NCBI RefSeq assembly: GCF_018448935.1
Contig: NZ_RCWC01000007.1
Span: 62,001 to 126,000, forward strand
Reading direction: 5' to 3'
Length of the DNA stretch: 64,000 nt
Source: Photorhabdus noenieputensis
GTDB lineage: Bacteria > Pseudomonadota > Gammaproteobacteria > Enterobacterales > Enterobacteriaceae
Below are positions 10,881 through 19,347 of this stretch, piece after piece (the first letter of the stretch is position 1; every line of letters begins with the position of its first letter). Below the pieces are notes generated by a model, which saw only the letters and a program-made list of their open reading frames with translations, made no database searches and had not been told where the DNA came from. A program made the position numbers and the translations under genes.

Positions 10881-11971
10881 TAAAGCCACGGCGGGTTCTG
10901 ATTGTCGGTTCGAAATTTGGCGAATTATATCTTAATGCGTTCCTACAACCTCAGTCTGGTCTGGAACTGGCTGGCATTTTGGCACAAGGCAGCGCTCGTT
11001 CGCGGCAACTTGCTCGTGATTTCAATGTGCCTCTGTTTCGCTCATTGGATGAGCTACCAGACGATATTGATATTGCCTGTGTGGTAATACGGGCGGAGGT
11101 TATTGGCGGTAAAGGCGATCAGCTCACTCAGGCACTCTTGGCTCGTGGAATTTCTGTCATTCAGGAACACCCCCTTGACGTTGAAGCCATCAACAGACAT
11201 CAATTAACCGCCAATAAATATAATGCGGTGTTTTGGGTAAATAGCTTTTATAGCCAATGTCATGCTGGAAGAAGTTGGTTACACGCGGCGCGGAAAATTA
11301 GTCAATTATCGCAGCAGCGTCCGGTAAGTGGTTATCTGACAACCAGTCGCCAATTGCTATTTTCTGCGCTCGATCTGTTGTTACAGGCATGTCGCTGCCC
11401 GGAACAAATGGAGATAGTCTATGTTGGCCAGCGAAGTAATGCATTTCATTGCTTTGAACTTAGCTTCGCAGGAACAACAGTAACGTTGAACGTGCAATCC
11501 TATCTAGACCCGAGAGATCCCGATATGCACAATTTGGTGATGCATAAAATGACGCTGATTTGGCCTGCCGGTTATCTTACGCAGGAAGCCAGTTACGGGC
11601 CGGTCATTTGGACGCCTGTCCTTCATGCCCCTGACCATCTGAATAGCGAACAAAGCCTCTACCTAAATGCCAGTCAGCCGGATGGTAACTATTTACACCG
11701 GGCAACATCACAAATTATTTGTCCGGCAACCAAAAACTGGATGACGGCATTTGAATGTGATGGCGCTAAAGGTGTGGCATTGCTACTCAATACCTTGAAT
11801 TCTGTATTGAATGGTGCCTCCTGCCCGTCTGCTTTTGCTTATGATTACCAACTGCGGTTAGCTAGTTTATGGCAACAAATTTTGCGCATCATGGGAGAAC
11901 CTATTATTCAGGATGTACCGCCCCCTGTTTGGATTGAGCCAGCAAAGTTGATGTTAAAGGAAGAATGTTGA
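10877..11971 (+). CDS. irp3: Thiazolinyl imide reductase, Irp3/YbtU-like
   Basis: 364 aa, the length of YbtU/Irp3. The N-terminus has a Rossmann-type beta-alpha-beta with IVGSKFGE, the same unusual dinucleotide-binding loop seen in yersiniabactin and pyochelin reductases, in place of the standard GxGxxG of Gfo/Idh/MocA enzymes. The protein should use NADPH to reduce one carrier-bound thiazoline to thiazolidine during siderophore assembly. Its ATG overlaps the stop of the megasynthase (ATGA at 10877-10880), with AAGGAGA about 5 bases upstream, so expression is coupled. The gene context, between an HMWP1-like synthase and the salicylate genes, supports the call. Confidence 0.9.
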   Translation: MIKPRRVLIVGSKFGELYLNAFLQPQSGLELAGILAQGSARSRQLARDFNVPLFRSLDELPDDIDIACVVIRAEVIGGKGDQLTQALLARGISVIQEHPLDVEAINRHQLTANKYNAVFWVNSFYSQCHAGRSWLHAARKISQLSQQRPVSGYLTTSRQLLFSALDLLLQACRCPEQMEIVYVGQRSNAFHCFELSFAGTTVTLNVQSYLDPRDPDMHNLVMHKMTLIWPAGYLTQEASYGPVIWTPVLHAPDHLNSEQSLYLNASQPDGNYLHRATSQIICPATKNWMTAFECDGAKGVALLLNTLNSVLNGASCPSAFAYDYQLRLASLWQQILRIMGEPIIQDVPPPVWIEPAKLMLKEEC

Positions 11972-12264
11972 TGACGTGGGCACTCCCTACACACCCGATG
12001 ATTCGCCCGCGTCTGACGACTCACGGCAAGCCTGAATGCACATTGGTAATTTACTCTAGACGTGACAACCGCATGGAGGAAAAGGCTGCCGCCAGTATTG
12101 CGCCATTGGCTCAATCACTTTCTGACTTGATAGTCTCATTCACTCCCGCACAGAGAGAGAACCTGATTGTAGGCGACCATTTTTATATTACTCAAGAACC
12201 TGAGAGTTTTATTCGTCAGGTTACACGATTTATACAATATGTCTATTTACAGGAGGTTACATAA
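11971..12264 (+). CDS. Unrecognised 97-aa protein inside siderophore operon
   Basis: An ATG at 11971 overlaps the reductase stop (TGATG) and is preceded by AAAGGAAGA at good spacing; an in-frame ATG at 11965 is less well placed. The 97-residue product starts MTWALPTHPM and has a predicted alpha-helical second half with conserved-looking SLSDLIVSF and IRQVTRFIQ segments. I see no signal peptide, membrane span, Cys pair or MbtH signature. I know of no counterpart in the yersiniabactin operon: it is far too small for YbtT-type thioesterase and does not resemble isochorismate-pyruvate lyase. Tight coupling on both sides says it is translated with the pathway genes. Function unknown. Confidence 0.75.
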   Translation: MTWALPTHPMIRPRLTTHGKPECTLVIYSRRDNRMEEKAAASIAPLAQSLSDLIVSFTPAQRENLIVGDHFYITQEPESFIRQVTRFIQYVYLQEVT

Positions 12265-12296
12265 TGGCATTTTTTCTAGGAAAACACTTACTATGA
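12251..12296 (+). promoter_or_regulatory. Strong SD plus 10-codon mini-ORF coupled to salicylate gene (possible -1 slip site)
   Basis: AGGAGG (12251-12256) is followed at 7-base spacing by an ATG at 12264 that overlaps the previous TAA (TAATG). This ATG opens a 10-codon frame, MAFFLGKHLL, whose TGA (12294-12296) overlaps the ATG (12293) of the large fusion gene as ATGA. The mini-ORF may therefore act as a translational relay. A run of six T at its third and fourth codons would, after a -1 slip, put ribosomes directly into the ligase frame. Which mechanism operates, or whether only one ATG is used, cannot be told from sequence. Confidence 0.5.
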
Positions 12297-15190
12297 CTCC
12301 GGACTATCTTTGGAATGGCAAAACGCTGGACCAACAACTTGCCGGGTGGTCCGGTATTTGGGGCGATAAAACAGCGCTGATCTATCAAGAACAACAACTA
12401 ACTTACCGTGAGTTGCACCAATCCGCAGAGAGATTAGCCAGCGGACTATTTCGTCGAGGGATACGTCGTGGGGATAATGTTATGGTACAACTGCCTAACC
12501 GTATCTCCTTTGTTGTTGCCTGTTTTGCCCTATTTAGGTTAGGCGCTCATCCAGTGTTATTAATGCCGACACAGCGGGCACATGACGTTCAGGCCCTTTG
12601 CCGGATTGTACGTCCGGTTGCTTACATTATCCCCGATTGCATCCATGATTTTGACTACCGGGAAATGGCACGAGAAATTGCGGCATCGTGTCCCGATTTG
12701 AAACACATTATTGTTGACGGAAAAGCGGAAGAATTTACCGCATTGGCATCCATTGATGATGCACCGGTAAATATTCCTGGTCCAAGCTATGGCGATATTG
12801 CTGTTTTATTGCTTTCAGGGGGAACGACTGGCACACCTAAATTAATTCCCCGTACTCACAACGCTTATACCTATGATTTTGTGCTCTCTGCTCGCTTGTG
12901 CGCAGTAAATACGGAAAGTGTTTATTTGGCCGTACTGCCTGTGGCACATAACTTCACGTTAGGCAGCCCCGGTATTTTGGGCGTCCTTTCCCAAGGGGGA
13001 AGTGTCCTTCTGAGCGATACCGCCAGTTGTGATGAAGCTATGCCGCTAATCGAGCAACACAAAGTGACCCATCTAGCATTAGTACCGGCTCTTGCACGGC
13101 TCTGGGAACAGGCCCGCGACTGGGAACAAAGCGATCTTTCATCTCTGCGCTGTTTGCAAGTAGGCGGCAGCAGGTTGGCGCCAGAACTAGCGGAACAAGT
13201 GATAGCGCGTCTTGGGCCTTTGCAACAGGTGTTTGGTACAGCGGAAGGATTACTCTGTTATACCCGATTAGATGATCCCTATGAGGTCATCATTAATACC
13301 CAAGGGCGACCGTTATCAGAAGAAGATGAGATCAAAATAGTTGACGCCAATTTGCAACCTGTAGCGCCCGGAGAGATAGGAGAGCTTATTACACGTGGTC
13401 CTTACACCATTACCGGATATTACCGTGCAGAACAGCATAATACTGTAGCTTTCACCACCGATGGGTTCTATCGTACCGGTGATCTGGTTCGTATGACCTC
13501 AGATGGTAACCTGATCGTTGAGGGCCGAATTAAAGAGCTGATTAACCGCAGTGGCGAGAAAATTTCGACCCAAGAAGTTGAAACCTTGTTGCTGCAACAC
13601 CCTGACATTAATGATGCAGTTGTCATTTCTGTGCCTGATGAACTGTTGGGTGAACGAACCTGCGCCTGTTTACCTAACAATGGCAATCAACTGGAACCGG
13701 TGCAGATAGAGGCATTTCTACAACAGAAAGGGGTTCAGCGTCATAAAATTCCTGACCAATGGTTGTTTGTCGCCTATTGGCCGTTAACTACAGTAGGAAA
13801 AATTGATAAACGCCGCTTGGTACAGATGGCACAAGCAGAACATGGCAACCCAATACAGCAATATCATGAGCAAACTGTTGTTATTACCAGCACTCCGTTA
13901 GATTTAATCACGCATTTACTTTCAGATGACGAAGCACAACCTTATATGCTCTATGAAGTAAAAGGCGAGTGGTCATTGGGGATAGGCTGTGCAGCGACCA
14001 TCAGTGCGGACGCATCAGGTCAATTGATTGATTCACAAGGGAATTATCATCCATACGATATCAACACATTGAGCCAAAAACTTGAACAGTCGCTTAATGC
14101 CCTCCCCATTCAGGATTGGCGGGCCTATGGAAGAACTTTATTTGAATTCTCCCATATGACATATAGGTTGCCATTAGCACAACAAAACGAAGAATTAATA
14201 AAAATCACTATTCCACAGCATGAATTACGCATAACTCAAGGACAGGTTCTGATACGAACGCTCGAAGAAGGTCAACTCACCATATTGAGTGAGAAAATTC
14301 GCCATGCTGACCAATTAGGCACACCTGTTTTCTCATGTACAGAAGATATGGAAATCATTAATAAGCCAGACGCGGCAAAGCACTATAAGGATAACGTTTC
14401 CAATGCAGTTAAGGACATTACCGTGGGCCACTACCAAAAAGTGATCCTGTCACGTCGAGTTGAACTTGGTTCGAATATTGATATGCCACACAGTTACTGG
14501 TTAGGTCGTCAGGCTAACACACCTGCCCGCTCCTTCTTCTTACGGGATGAAGATTTCTCTGTTTATGGTTTCAGCCCAGAAACCGTGGTTGAAGCAGATG
14601 GTTCAGGTTGGGTCAGTACACAACCATTGGCTGGAACCAGAGCTTTGACACATGATAAAGATCTGGATCAACGGTTGAGAGCAGATTTGCTTTCTGACCC
14701 AAAAGAGATCTCCGAACACGCTGTTTCGGCCAAATTGGCATTAGAAGAATTGGCACCGATTTGTCAGGCTGACACACTTTGTGTATCAGAGTTTATGGCG
14801 ATTCGTAAACGGGGTTCAGTACAACATTTGGCATCACGGGTAAAAGGATTACTACAGACAGGTAAAAATCGTTGGGACGCATTTATCGCCCTATTTCCGG
14901 CAGTAACCGCTTCGGGAATACCTAAAAAACCTTCTCTACAAGCAATTTCACATTATGAAGGTGAACCACGCCAGCTTTATAGCGGTTGTGTCATGTTATT
15001 AGATAGCTCAGGTAAACTGGATGCGGCTCTGGTATTACGTTCTCTCTATCAGCATCAAGGAAGCTGTTGGCTTCAGGCTGGCGCGGGATTGGTCAGAGAT
15101 TCAAAACCAGAAAGAGAATGGCAAGAGACCTGTGAAAAACTTGACTGCATTATGAAATACGTTCGCCCTTACTCTGGTAAAAAAGAGTAA
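12293..15190 (+). CDS. Fused salicyl-AMP ligase - salicylate synthase (YbtE + YbtS/Irp9)
   Basis: 965 aa from ATG 12293; the frame extends farther upstream but no better start is visible. Residues 1 to about 520 are an aryl-acid adenylating enzyme: SGGTTGTPKLIP core, LPVAHNF motif, and AEGLLCYTR, where the Cys position favours salicylate over 2,3-dihydroxybenzoate as in YbtE and PchD; TVGKIDK near residue 500 is the A10 lysine motif. Residues about 530 to 965 are a chorismate-binding salicylate synthase: QKVILSRRVEL, FSPETVVE, PLAGTRA, EISEH and a C-terminal metal-binding region. One protein should therefore convert chorismate to salicylate and load it on the assembly line. In yersiniabactin clusters these are two genes; the fusion is unusual. 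It ends the operon. Confidence 0.93.
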   Translation: MTPDYLWNGKTLDQQLAGWSGIWGDKTALIYQEQQLTYRELHQSAERLASGLFRRGIRRGDNVMVQLPNRISFVVACFALFRLGAHPVLLMPTQRAHDVQALCRIVRPVAYIIPDCIHDFDYREMAREIAASCPDLKHIIVDGKAEEFTALASIDDAPVNIPGPSYGDIAVLLLSGGTTGTPKLIPRTHNAYTYDFVLSARLCAVNTESVYLAVLPVAHNFTLGSPGILGVLSQGGSVLLSDTASCDEAMPLIEQHKVTHLALVPALARLWEQARDWEQSDLSSLRCLQVGGSRLAPELAEQVIARLGPLQQVFGTAEGLLCYTRLDDPYEVIINTQGRPLSEEDEIKIVDANLQPVAPGEIGELITRGPYTITGYYRAEQHNTVAFTTDGFYRTGDLVRMTSDGNLIVEGRIKELINRSGEKISTQEVETLLLQHPDINDAVVISVPDELLGERTCACLPNNGNQLEPVQIEAFLQQKGVQRHKIPDQWLFVAYWPLTTVGKIDKRRLVQMAQAEHGNPIQQYHEQTVVITSTPLDLITHLLSDDEAQPYMLYEVKGEWSLGIGCAATISADASGQLIDSQGNYHPYDINTLSQKLEQSLNALPIQDWRAYGRTLFEFSHMTYRLPLAQQNEELIKITIPQHELRITQGQVLIRTLEEGQLTILSEKIRHADQLGTPVFSCTEDMEIINKPDAAKHYKDNVSNAVKDITVGHYQKVILSRRVELGSNIDMPHSYWLGRQANTPARSFFLRDEDFSVYGFSPETVVEADGSGWVSTQPLAGTRALTHDKDLDQRLRADLLSDPKEISEHAVSAKLALEELAPICQADTLCVSEFMAIRKRGSVQHLASRVKGLLQTGKNRWDAFIALFPAVTASGIPKKPSLQAISHYEGEPRQLYSGCVMLLDSSGKLDAALVLRSLYQHQGSCWLQAGAGLVRDSKPEREWQETCEKLDCIMKYVRPYSGKKE

Positions 15191-15221
15191 ATGAAGTAAA
15201 AACACTTTTTCTTCCAAACCC

Positions 15222-15253
15222 CGGGAAAACCAAGGTTGTTTCTGGTTTTCCCG
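15222..15253 (+). terminator. Hairpin after siderophore operon
   Basis: A perfect 11-bp inverted repeat, CGGGAAAACCA / TGGTTTTCCCG, with a 10-base loop, 31 bases after the stop of the salicylate gene. No long T tract follows (only AATTTTC farther on), so it may be an imperfect intrinsic terminator or an mRNA 3'-end stabiliser. Confidence 0.6.
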
Positions 15254-15403
15254 AGACGACTAATTTTCTACTATGCTTAATCAGTCACCTCTATTTTCTC
15301 TTTCCAGTGACAACCATTAACTTAAAAAAAACAAATAAATAAATAGATATCAGCTTGCAACTATTTCTGCTGGTACCCATTTTATTATCTGGAGGCAATA
15401 AAT

Positions 15404-16570
15404 ATGTTCTCTCGTCGTGATATCTTGAAAGCATCCGCAATTGGTGCCGCCGCCGCTAGCATGGGCGGTATAGTTAAAGCGGCTGTTGCCGATGAACAGT
15501 ACGATATAGTCACTGCTGGCAAAAATAAACCGCCAATAAATGCTAAAAGTTTGTATAAATATAAATTTACCGATAGCAAAAAACGGGTATTGGAAAATGG
15601 ATGGGCACGGGAAGCCACGGTGGAACAATTCCCGATATCTACAGGAATTGCCGGTGTTGATATGTTACTTGAACCGGGTGGTGTACGTGAACTTCATTGG
15701 CATGCTATTGCTGCTGAATGGGCATATATGCTTGAAGGTCATGCACGTATTACCATTATTGATCCGGAGGGTAACAGTGAAGTAGCTGATTTTGGTCCCG
15801 GCGATGTATGGTATTTTCCCAAAGGTCATGGTCATTCCATTCAGGCACTTGAAGATGGCGCGCATTTTATTCTGACTTTTGATGACGGGCATTTCTCAGA
15901 ATTTGGTACTTTCAGCATCACTGATTGGATAACGCATATGCCGAAAGAGGTGCTTGAGAAAAGTGTCAACATGCCGGCATCCGTTTTTTCTAACATTAAA
16001 CAGGGTGAAGCTTACATTGTTGGCGGTGCTATACCGCCAAAACTTCCCCTACCTGCTGACGATGGAGGATTGAACGATGCCCCACTTACCCACCGTTATC
16101 AGCTCTTGAAAAATAAACCTTTCTTTGAGAATGACGCAGGGAGTATTTATCGGGCATCATCGAAGGAATTTCCTATTTCTACAACGATCACTGGTCTCAT
16201 AGAAACTGTCAAACCTGGTGCAATACGTGAATTACATTGGCACCCTAACGCTAACGAGTGGCAATACTACATTTCAGGTAAAGGACGCATGACCGTGTTT
16301 AGTTCTCATGGACACGCACAAACCGCAAAATATGGGCCAACCGACGTCGGTTATGTTCCGCAGGGATTTGGTCACTATATCGAAAATATTGGCGATGATG
16401 ATCTTAAGGTGCTGGTTGTGCTGGATAACGGTATCTACCAAGATATCTCACTCTCTGATTGGTTAGCCAAAACTCCGTCTTATCTGCTCGCAGATAACTT
16501 CAACAATAAACCCTCCGATTGGGCGGATCGTCCTAAGGATAAATTAGTTATATCGCGCCGTAGGACTTGA
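15404..16570 (+). CDS. Tat-exported bicupin, oxalate decarboxylase family
   Basis: 388 aa with GGAGG 8 bases upstream of the ATG. A twin-arginine signal (SRRDILKAS) followed by an Ala-rich stretch predicts Tat export of a folded metalloprotein. Two cupins follow. The first has Mn ligands His98, His100, Glu105 and His144; the second has His278, His280, Glu285 and His324. That pattern is the oxalate decarboxylase/oxidase family, which turns oxalate into formate and CO2 (or CO2 and H2O2). The lid that in Bacillus OxdC reads S-E-N-S is S165-E166-F167-G168 here: the catalytic Glu is kept and its neighbours changed, which could alter decarboxylase versus oxidase balance. The gene is monocistronic, with hairpins on both sides. 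Confidence 0.88.
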   Translation: MFSRRDILKASAIGAAAASMGGIVKAAVADEQYDIVTAGKNKPPINAKSLYKYKFTDSKKRVLENGWAREATVEQFPISTGIAGVDMLLEPGGVRELHWHAIAAEWAYMLEGHARITIIDPEGNSEVADFGPGDVWYFPKGHGHSIQALEDGAHFILTFDDGHFSEFGTFSITDWITHMPKEVLEKSVNMPASVFSNIKQGEAYIVGGAIPPKLPLPADDGGLNDAPLTHRYQLLKNKPFFENDAGSIYRASSKEFPISTTITGLIETVKPGAIRELHWHPNANEWQYYISGKGRMTVFSSHGHAQTAKYGPTDVGYVPQGFGHYIENIGDDDLKVLVVLDNGIYQDISLSDWLAKTPSYLLADNFNNKPSDWADRPKDKLVISRRRT

Positions 16571-16620
16571 GATATTACACCGTGGTGTATTGAATCTATA
16601 TGACCTTGTATATCAAAAAT

Positions 16621-16645
16621 AGCCTCGTTTATACGAGGCTTTATT
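16621..16645 (+). terminator. Intrinsic terminator of bicupin gene
   Basis: AGCCTCGT / ACGAGGCT stem with a TTAT loop followed by TTATT, 50 bases after the bicupin stop. Confidence 0.75.
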
Positions 16646-17095
16646 AATAAAAAAACGCTCAATGAAAATCATTTATTAGGTGAGTTTTTTATCAACAAGG
16701 ATCGAAAATTGCCTATTTTCTGCCATACGCAATGATTATTTTACATTTACATAACCTGACGAGACTATATTAAAAATATTTTGTTAACATAAAGTTATCC
16801 TATTCTTCAAGTCCGTATTGCTACAATTTGTTTTTAGTGTCCTCTGTTTTTTATTTAACTCATTTTATTATTTGTTTAATGAACATTAACCCAATGATTT
16901 AAATGAAAAAAACCAAACGATAAATGGCAAAATAAAAGCTTGCTAATAATTCTTGCGTAAGTTAATTTTACATTGAAATTAACGATTAAAAAGCCAGGTA
17001 AAACCCTATATTTAAAGTTGAAATTTATATTATCAGCGACAAATTGCGGAGTTTTCTGCCAGAAATTTCATAGTTCAACATAATGGAGAAATATA
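16646..17095. other. 450-bp AT-rich intergenic region
   Basis: No ORF with a plausible ribosome binding site is visible. The region is very AT-rich. TTTAAATGAAAAAAACC and several short A/T runs are present, but I could not pick out a convincing promoter pair. It must contain the promoter of the 17096 gene, whose GGAGA lies just upstream of the ATG. Confidence 0.5.
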
Positions 17096-18103
17096 ATGGT
17101 TATACAATTAACACCTGATGATAGAAGTGGATATCCACCCGTTGAAAAACAAATAGCAGGAGATATAGTACGTGTACTAAACTTTAGGCAAACAGATGAG
17201 GGTCATACAGCATCATATGGAATTGAATATCGAGCTAAGAAAATAATATTAGCGTACGCTTTAGCTGTAAGTGGTATTCATAATGTATCTCAACTTCCTG
17301 ATGACTATTATAAGAATAAAGATACTGCTGAGAGAATTTATCAAGAATATATGTCTAATCTTTCATCTTCACTATTAGATGAAGATGGTGATCAAATTTC
17401 TAAAGATATGGCAAATGGTTTTTGCAAGAATGAATTGGATTTTGAAGGTGAATATCCTGAAAATATTTGGAATATTCCTGGTCTTGAAAACAAACCATTA
17501 AATGATTATTCAGATGATGATAAATTATTAGCACTATATTTTTTCGCTGCACAAGAAATCCCATTGGAGGAAAATCAACAATCAAATGTCGCAAGATTTT
17601 TTAAATTAATTGATTTCTTATTCATATTATCTGCTGTAACATCACTAGGAAAGATGATTTTTTCAAAGAAATTTTACAATGGATTAGAGTCTAAATCATT
17701 AGAGAATTATATTGAGAGAAAAAAACTTTCTAAACCTTTCTTTCGACCACCACAGAAGTTACCTGATGGCAGAATAGGTTATTTGGCTGGCCCAACTGAA
17801 CCACCTAAATGGAGAGTGAGTTTTCAAGAACTTAAAAAGAACAAATCCAGGAATGGATTTTCTAATATGGACGGTGCTGCGAAACAAAAGTATAGTTCAT
17901 TTATAAAAGAGGTGCAAAAGGGTAACGATCCACTTACAGCAGCAAAAAGTATTGGTACAGCAAGCGGTAGTAACTTGGAAAAACTGCCAAATAATTTATT
18001 TAGTGTGAGGCTAAGCCAAAAAGACAGGGTAACTTTCACTCAAAATAATACTGACAATACAATCACGATTCATAGTGTTGGAACTCATTATAAAAATATA
18101 TGA
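17096..18103 (+). CDS. Putative toxin/effector with C-terminal YoeB/RelE-like domain
   Basis: 335 aa, low GC, preceded by GGAGA. There is no N-terminal signal peptide. Residues 1-165 form a soluble acidic region I do not recognise; 168-189 are hydrophobic ([14 protein letters not shown]) and could insert in a membrane; 200-257 are basic and Pro-rich. Residues 258-335 follow the outline of the YoeB/Txe ribosome-dependent RNase fold: an alpha-helical start, then [18 protein letters not shown] (cf. the G-W-S-R-R-I-x-x-E-H-R-L-V-Y strand of YoeB), and a C-terminal T-H-Y matching the catalytic C-terminal H-Y. Candidate residues are Arg305, Arg311, His331 and Tyr332. No antitoxin or immunity gene lies next to it, which hints at a target outside the producing cell. 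The toxin reading is inference from weak similarity. Confidence 0.5.
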   Translation: MVIQLTPDDRSGYPPVEKQIAGDIVRVLNFRQTDEGHTASYGIEYRAKKIILAYALAVSGIHNVSQLPDDYYKNKDTAERIYQEYMSNLSSSLLDEDGDQISKDMANGFCKNELDFEGEYPENIWNIPGLENKPLNDYSDDDKLLALYFFAAQEIPLEENQQSNVARFFKLIDFLFILSAVTSLGKMIFSKKFYNGLESKSLENYIERKKLSKPFFRPPQKLPDGRIGYLAGPTEPPKWRVSFQELKKNKSRNGFSNMDGAAKQKYSSFIKEVQKGNDPLTAAKSIGTASGSNLEKLPNNLFSVRLSQKDRVTFTQNNTDNTITIHSVGTHYKNI

Positions 18104-18137
18104 TGTATGATCTCTCGCTTTGATTGACAGAGCATTT

Positions 18138-18260
18138 TTAAGCTTTCATTTTCTCAACGGGAGTTTCATAAGGCGTTTTACTTTTCAAGCCACTGTGTGG
18201 TCTGTGATAATTGTAAAACGCCTTCCTTTAGCCAATACACTTTACTGCCAAAAAGATATT
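18138..18260 (-). pseudogene. Transposase C-terminal remnant (IS3/IS481-type integrase core)
   Basis: On the minus strand the frame ending at 18138 reads FYNYHRPHSGLKSKTPYETP followed by VEKMKA and a stop, the hallmark C-terminus of rve-type transposases (H-R-P-H-S/G-L-x-x-K-T-P). Upstream codons (YWLKEG) lie in another frame, joined through a run of four A, so the remnant is also frameshifted. No terminal repeats were found. Confidence 0.75.
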
Positions 18261-18293
18261 ACTGGAAGAAACCGACTCTCCCTGTCAATAACG

Positions 18294-19337
18294 TTAGATG
18301 GTTATAATTTTTGATGTTATTTTTGATTTCCGTAACAAAACGCATAATATATATGACAGGATAAAAGCCAGCAAAGAATAGGTTATTATGTAAACATATA
18401 TATTTATGTAATTAAATTTTTTAAAAAATAAATCATGGATAAATTCATTATGTATTTCAATAACGAAAATATTGTGAACAAGATATATGCCTAATATATT
18501 CTTGCTAATGTCATCTATTAAGGATGGTATTTCTTTGATATTTAAATTAACCAAGAATAAAAATAGGCACACCGAAGAAACTTGAAGGAATACATTATAA
18601 AACTTCCCATAAAAAAAGGCCATCCCCGTTCTGGATGAAATGATTGATAAAGATATCAATGAAATAACAAAAAGTACCAGAAGCATTATGTGTTTATAGG
18701 AAAAAGTCTTTATTTGAGGTTTCGTTAGCCCTAAATATCCACCTATCAAGAAACTAATCAAACCCTCAACTTGGAACGGAAGCAAAATATTGAATGGGAT
18801 TAGGGAAAAAGAGAATTTGTAATCTGTTAGTTCATTCAGCAATGTAAGATTAGAAATTATAAGCATTATGACAAGTATCTTCATAATCCCCTTTGCATTT
18901 GTTTCGTTAAATGTGTTCCGCATTAGCGGTGTTAATATATAGAGAGAGACAATTGCAAATATAAACCATAAATGGGTAGCATCTGATGTGGTTCTACTGA
19001 CATTAACATAGTTTAAAAAATTAACAGTAGGCACGGTTGTAAATTTACTGATAAAACATGTGTCATACAAATAATAAAAGATAAGCCAAAACAACAATAC
19101 AGTTAATATCCCTTTGGCTTTATTAATAACGTAATCCACCTGCTTTTCATGCTTGTTATTTAGTAAGAAATAGCCACTGCACATAAAAAACAGCGAGACC
19201 CCCAACTGACCGATCTGCCTAAAAAAATACAAAACCACGTCATTATCATCGCGCAACAAAAAAAATAAAGTAACGTGAGAAATTACAACGAAAAATATAG
19301 AAACGATCTTTAATAAATCTATGGTTAATATTCTCAT
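18294..19337 (-). CDS. Membrane O-acyltransferase (acyltransferase_3 family)
   Basis: 347 aa from the ATG at 19337 (MRILTIDLLK); a longer frame to 19385 would overlap the upstream gene and lacks a better RBS. The start has the family signature D-L-L-K-I-V-S-I-F-F-V-V-I-S-H-V with the conserved His on the first membrane span. About ten hydrophobic segments follow and the protein is integral throughout. AT3 proteins move acyl groups, usually acetyl, onto extracytoplasmic sugars of LPS O-antigen, capsule or peptidoglycan. The gene starts 10 bases after the SGNH hydrolase gene, so the two are likely one operon. Many AT3 proteins carry a fused SGNH domain; here the two halves appear as separate proteins. 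The substrate is unknown. Confidence 0.85.
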   Translation of the reverse strand: MRILTIDLLKIVSIFFVVISHVTLFFLLRDDNDVVLYFFRQIGQLGVSLFFMCSGYFLLNNKHEKQVDYVINKAKGILTVLLFWLIFYYLYDTCFISKFTTVPTVNFLNYVNVSRTTSDATHLWFIFAIVSLYILTPLMRNTFNETNAKGIMKILVIMLIISNLTLLNELTDYKFSFSLIPFNILLPFQVEGLISFLIGGYLGLTKPQIKTFSYKHIMLLVLFVISLISLSIISSRTGMAFFYGKFYNVFLQVSSVCLFLFLVNLNIKEIPSLIDDISKNILGIYLVHNIFVIEIHNEFIHDLFFKKFNYINIYVYIITYSLLAFILSYILCVLLRKSKITSKIITI

Positions 19338-19347
19338 TTTTTGTCTC

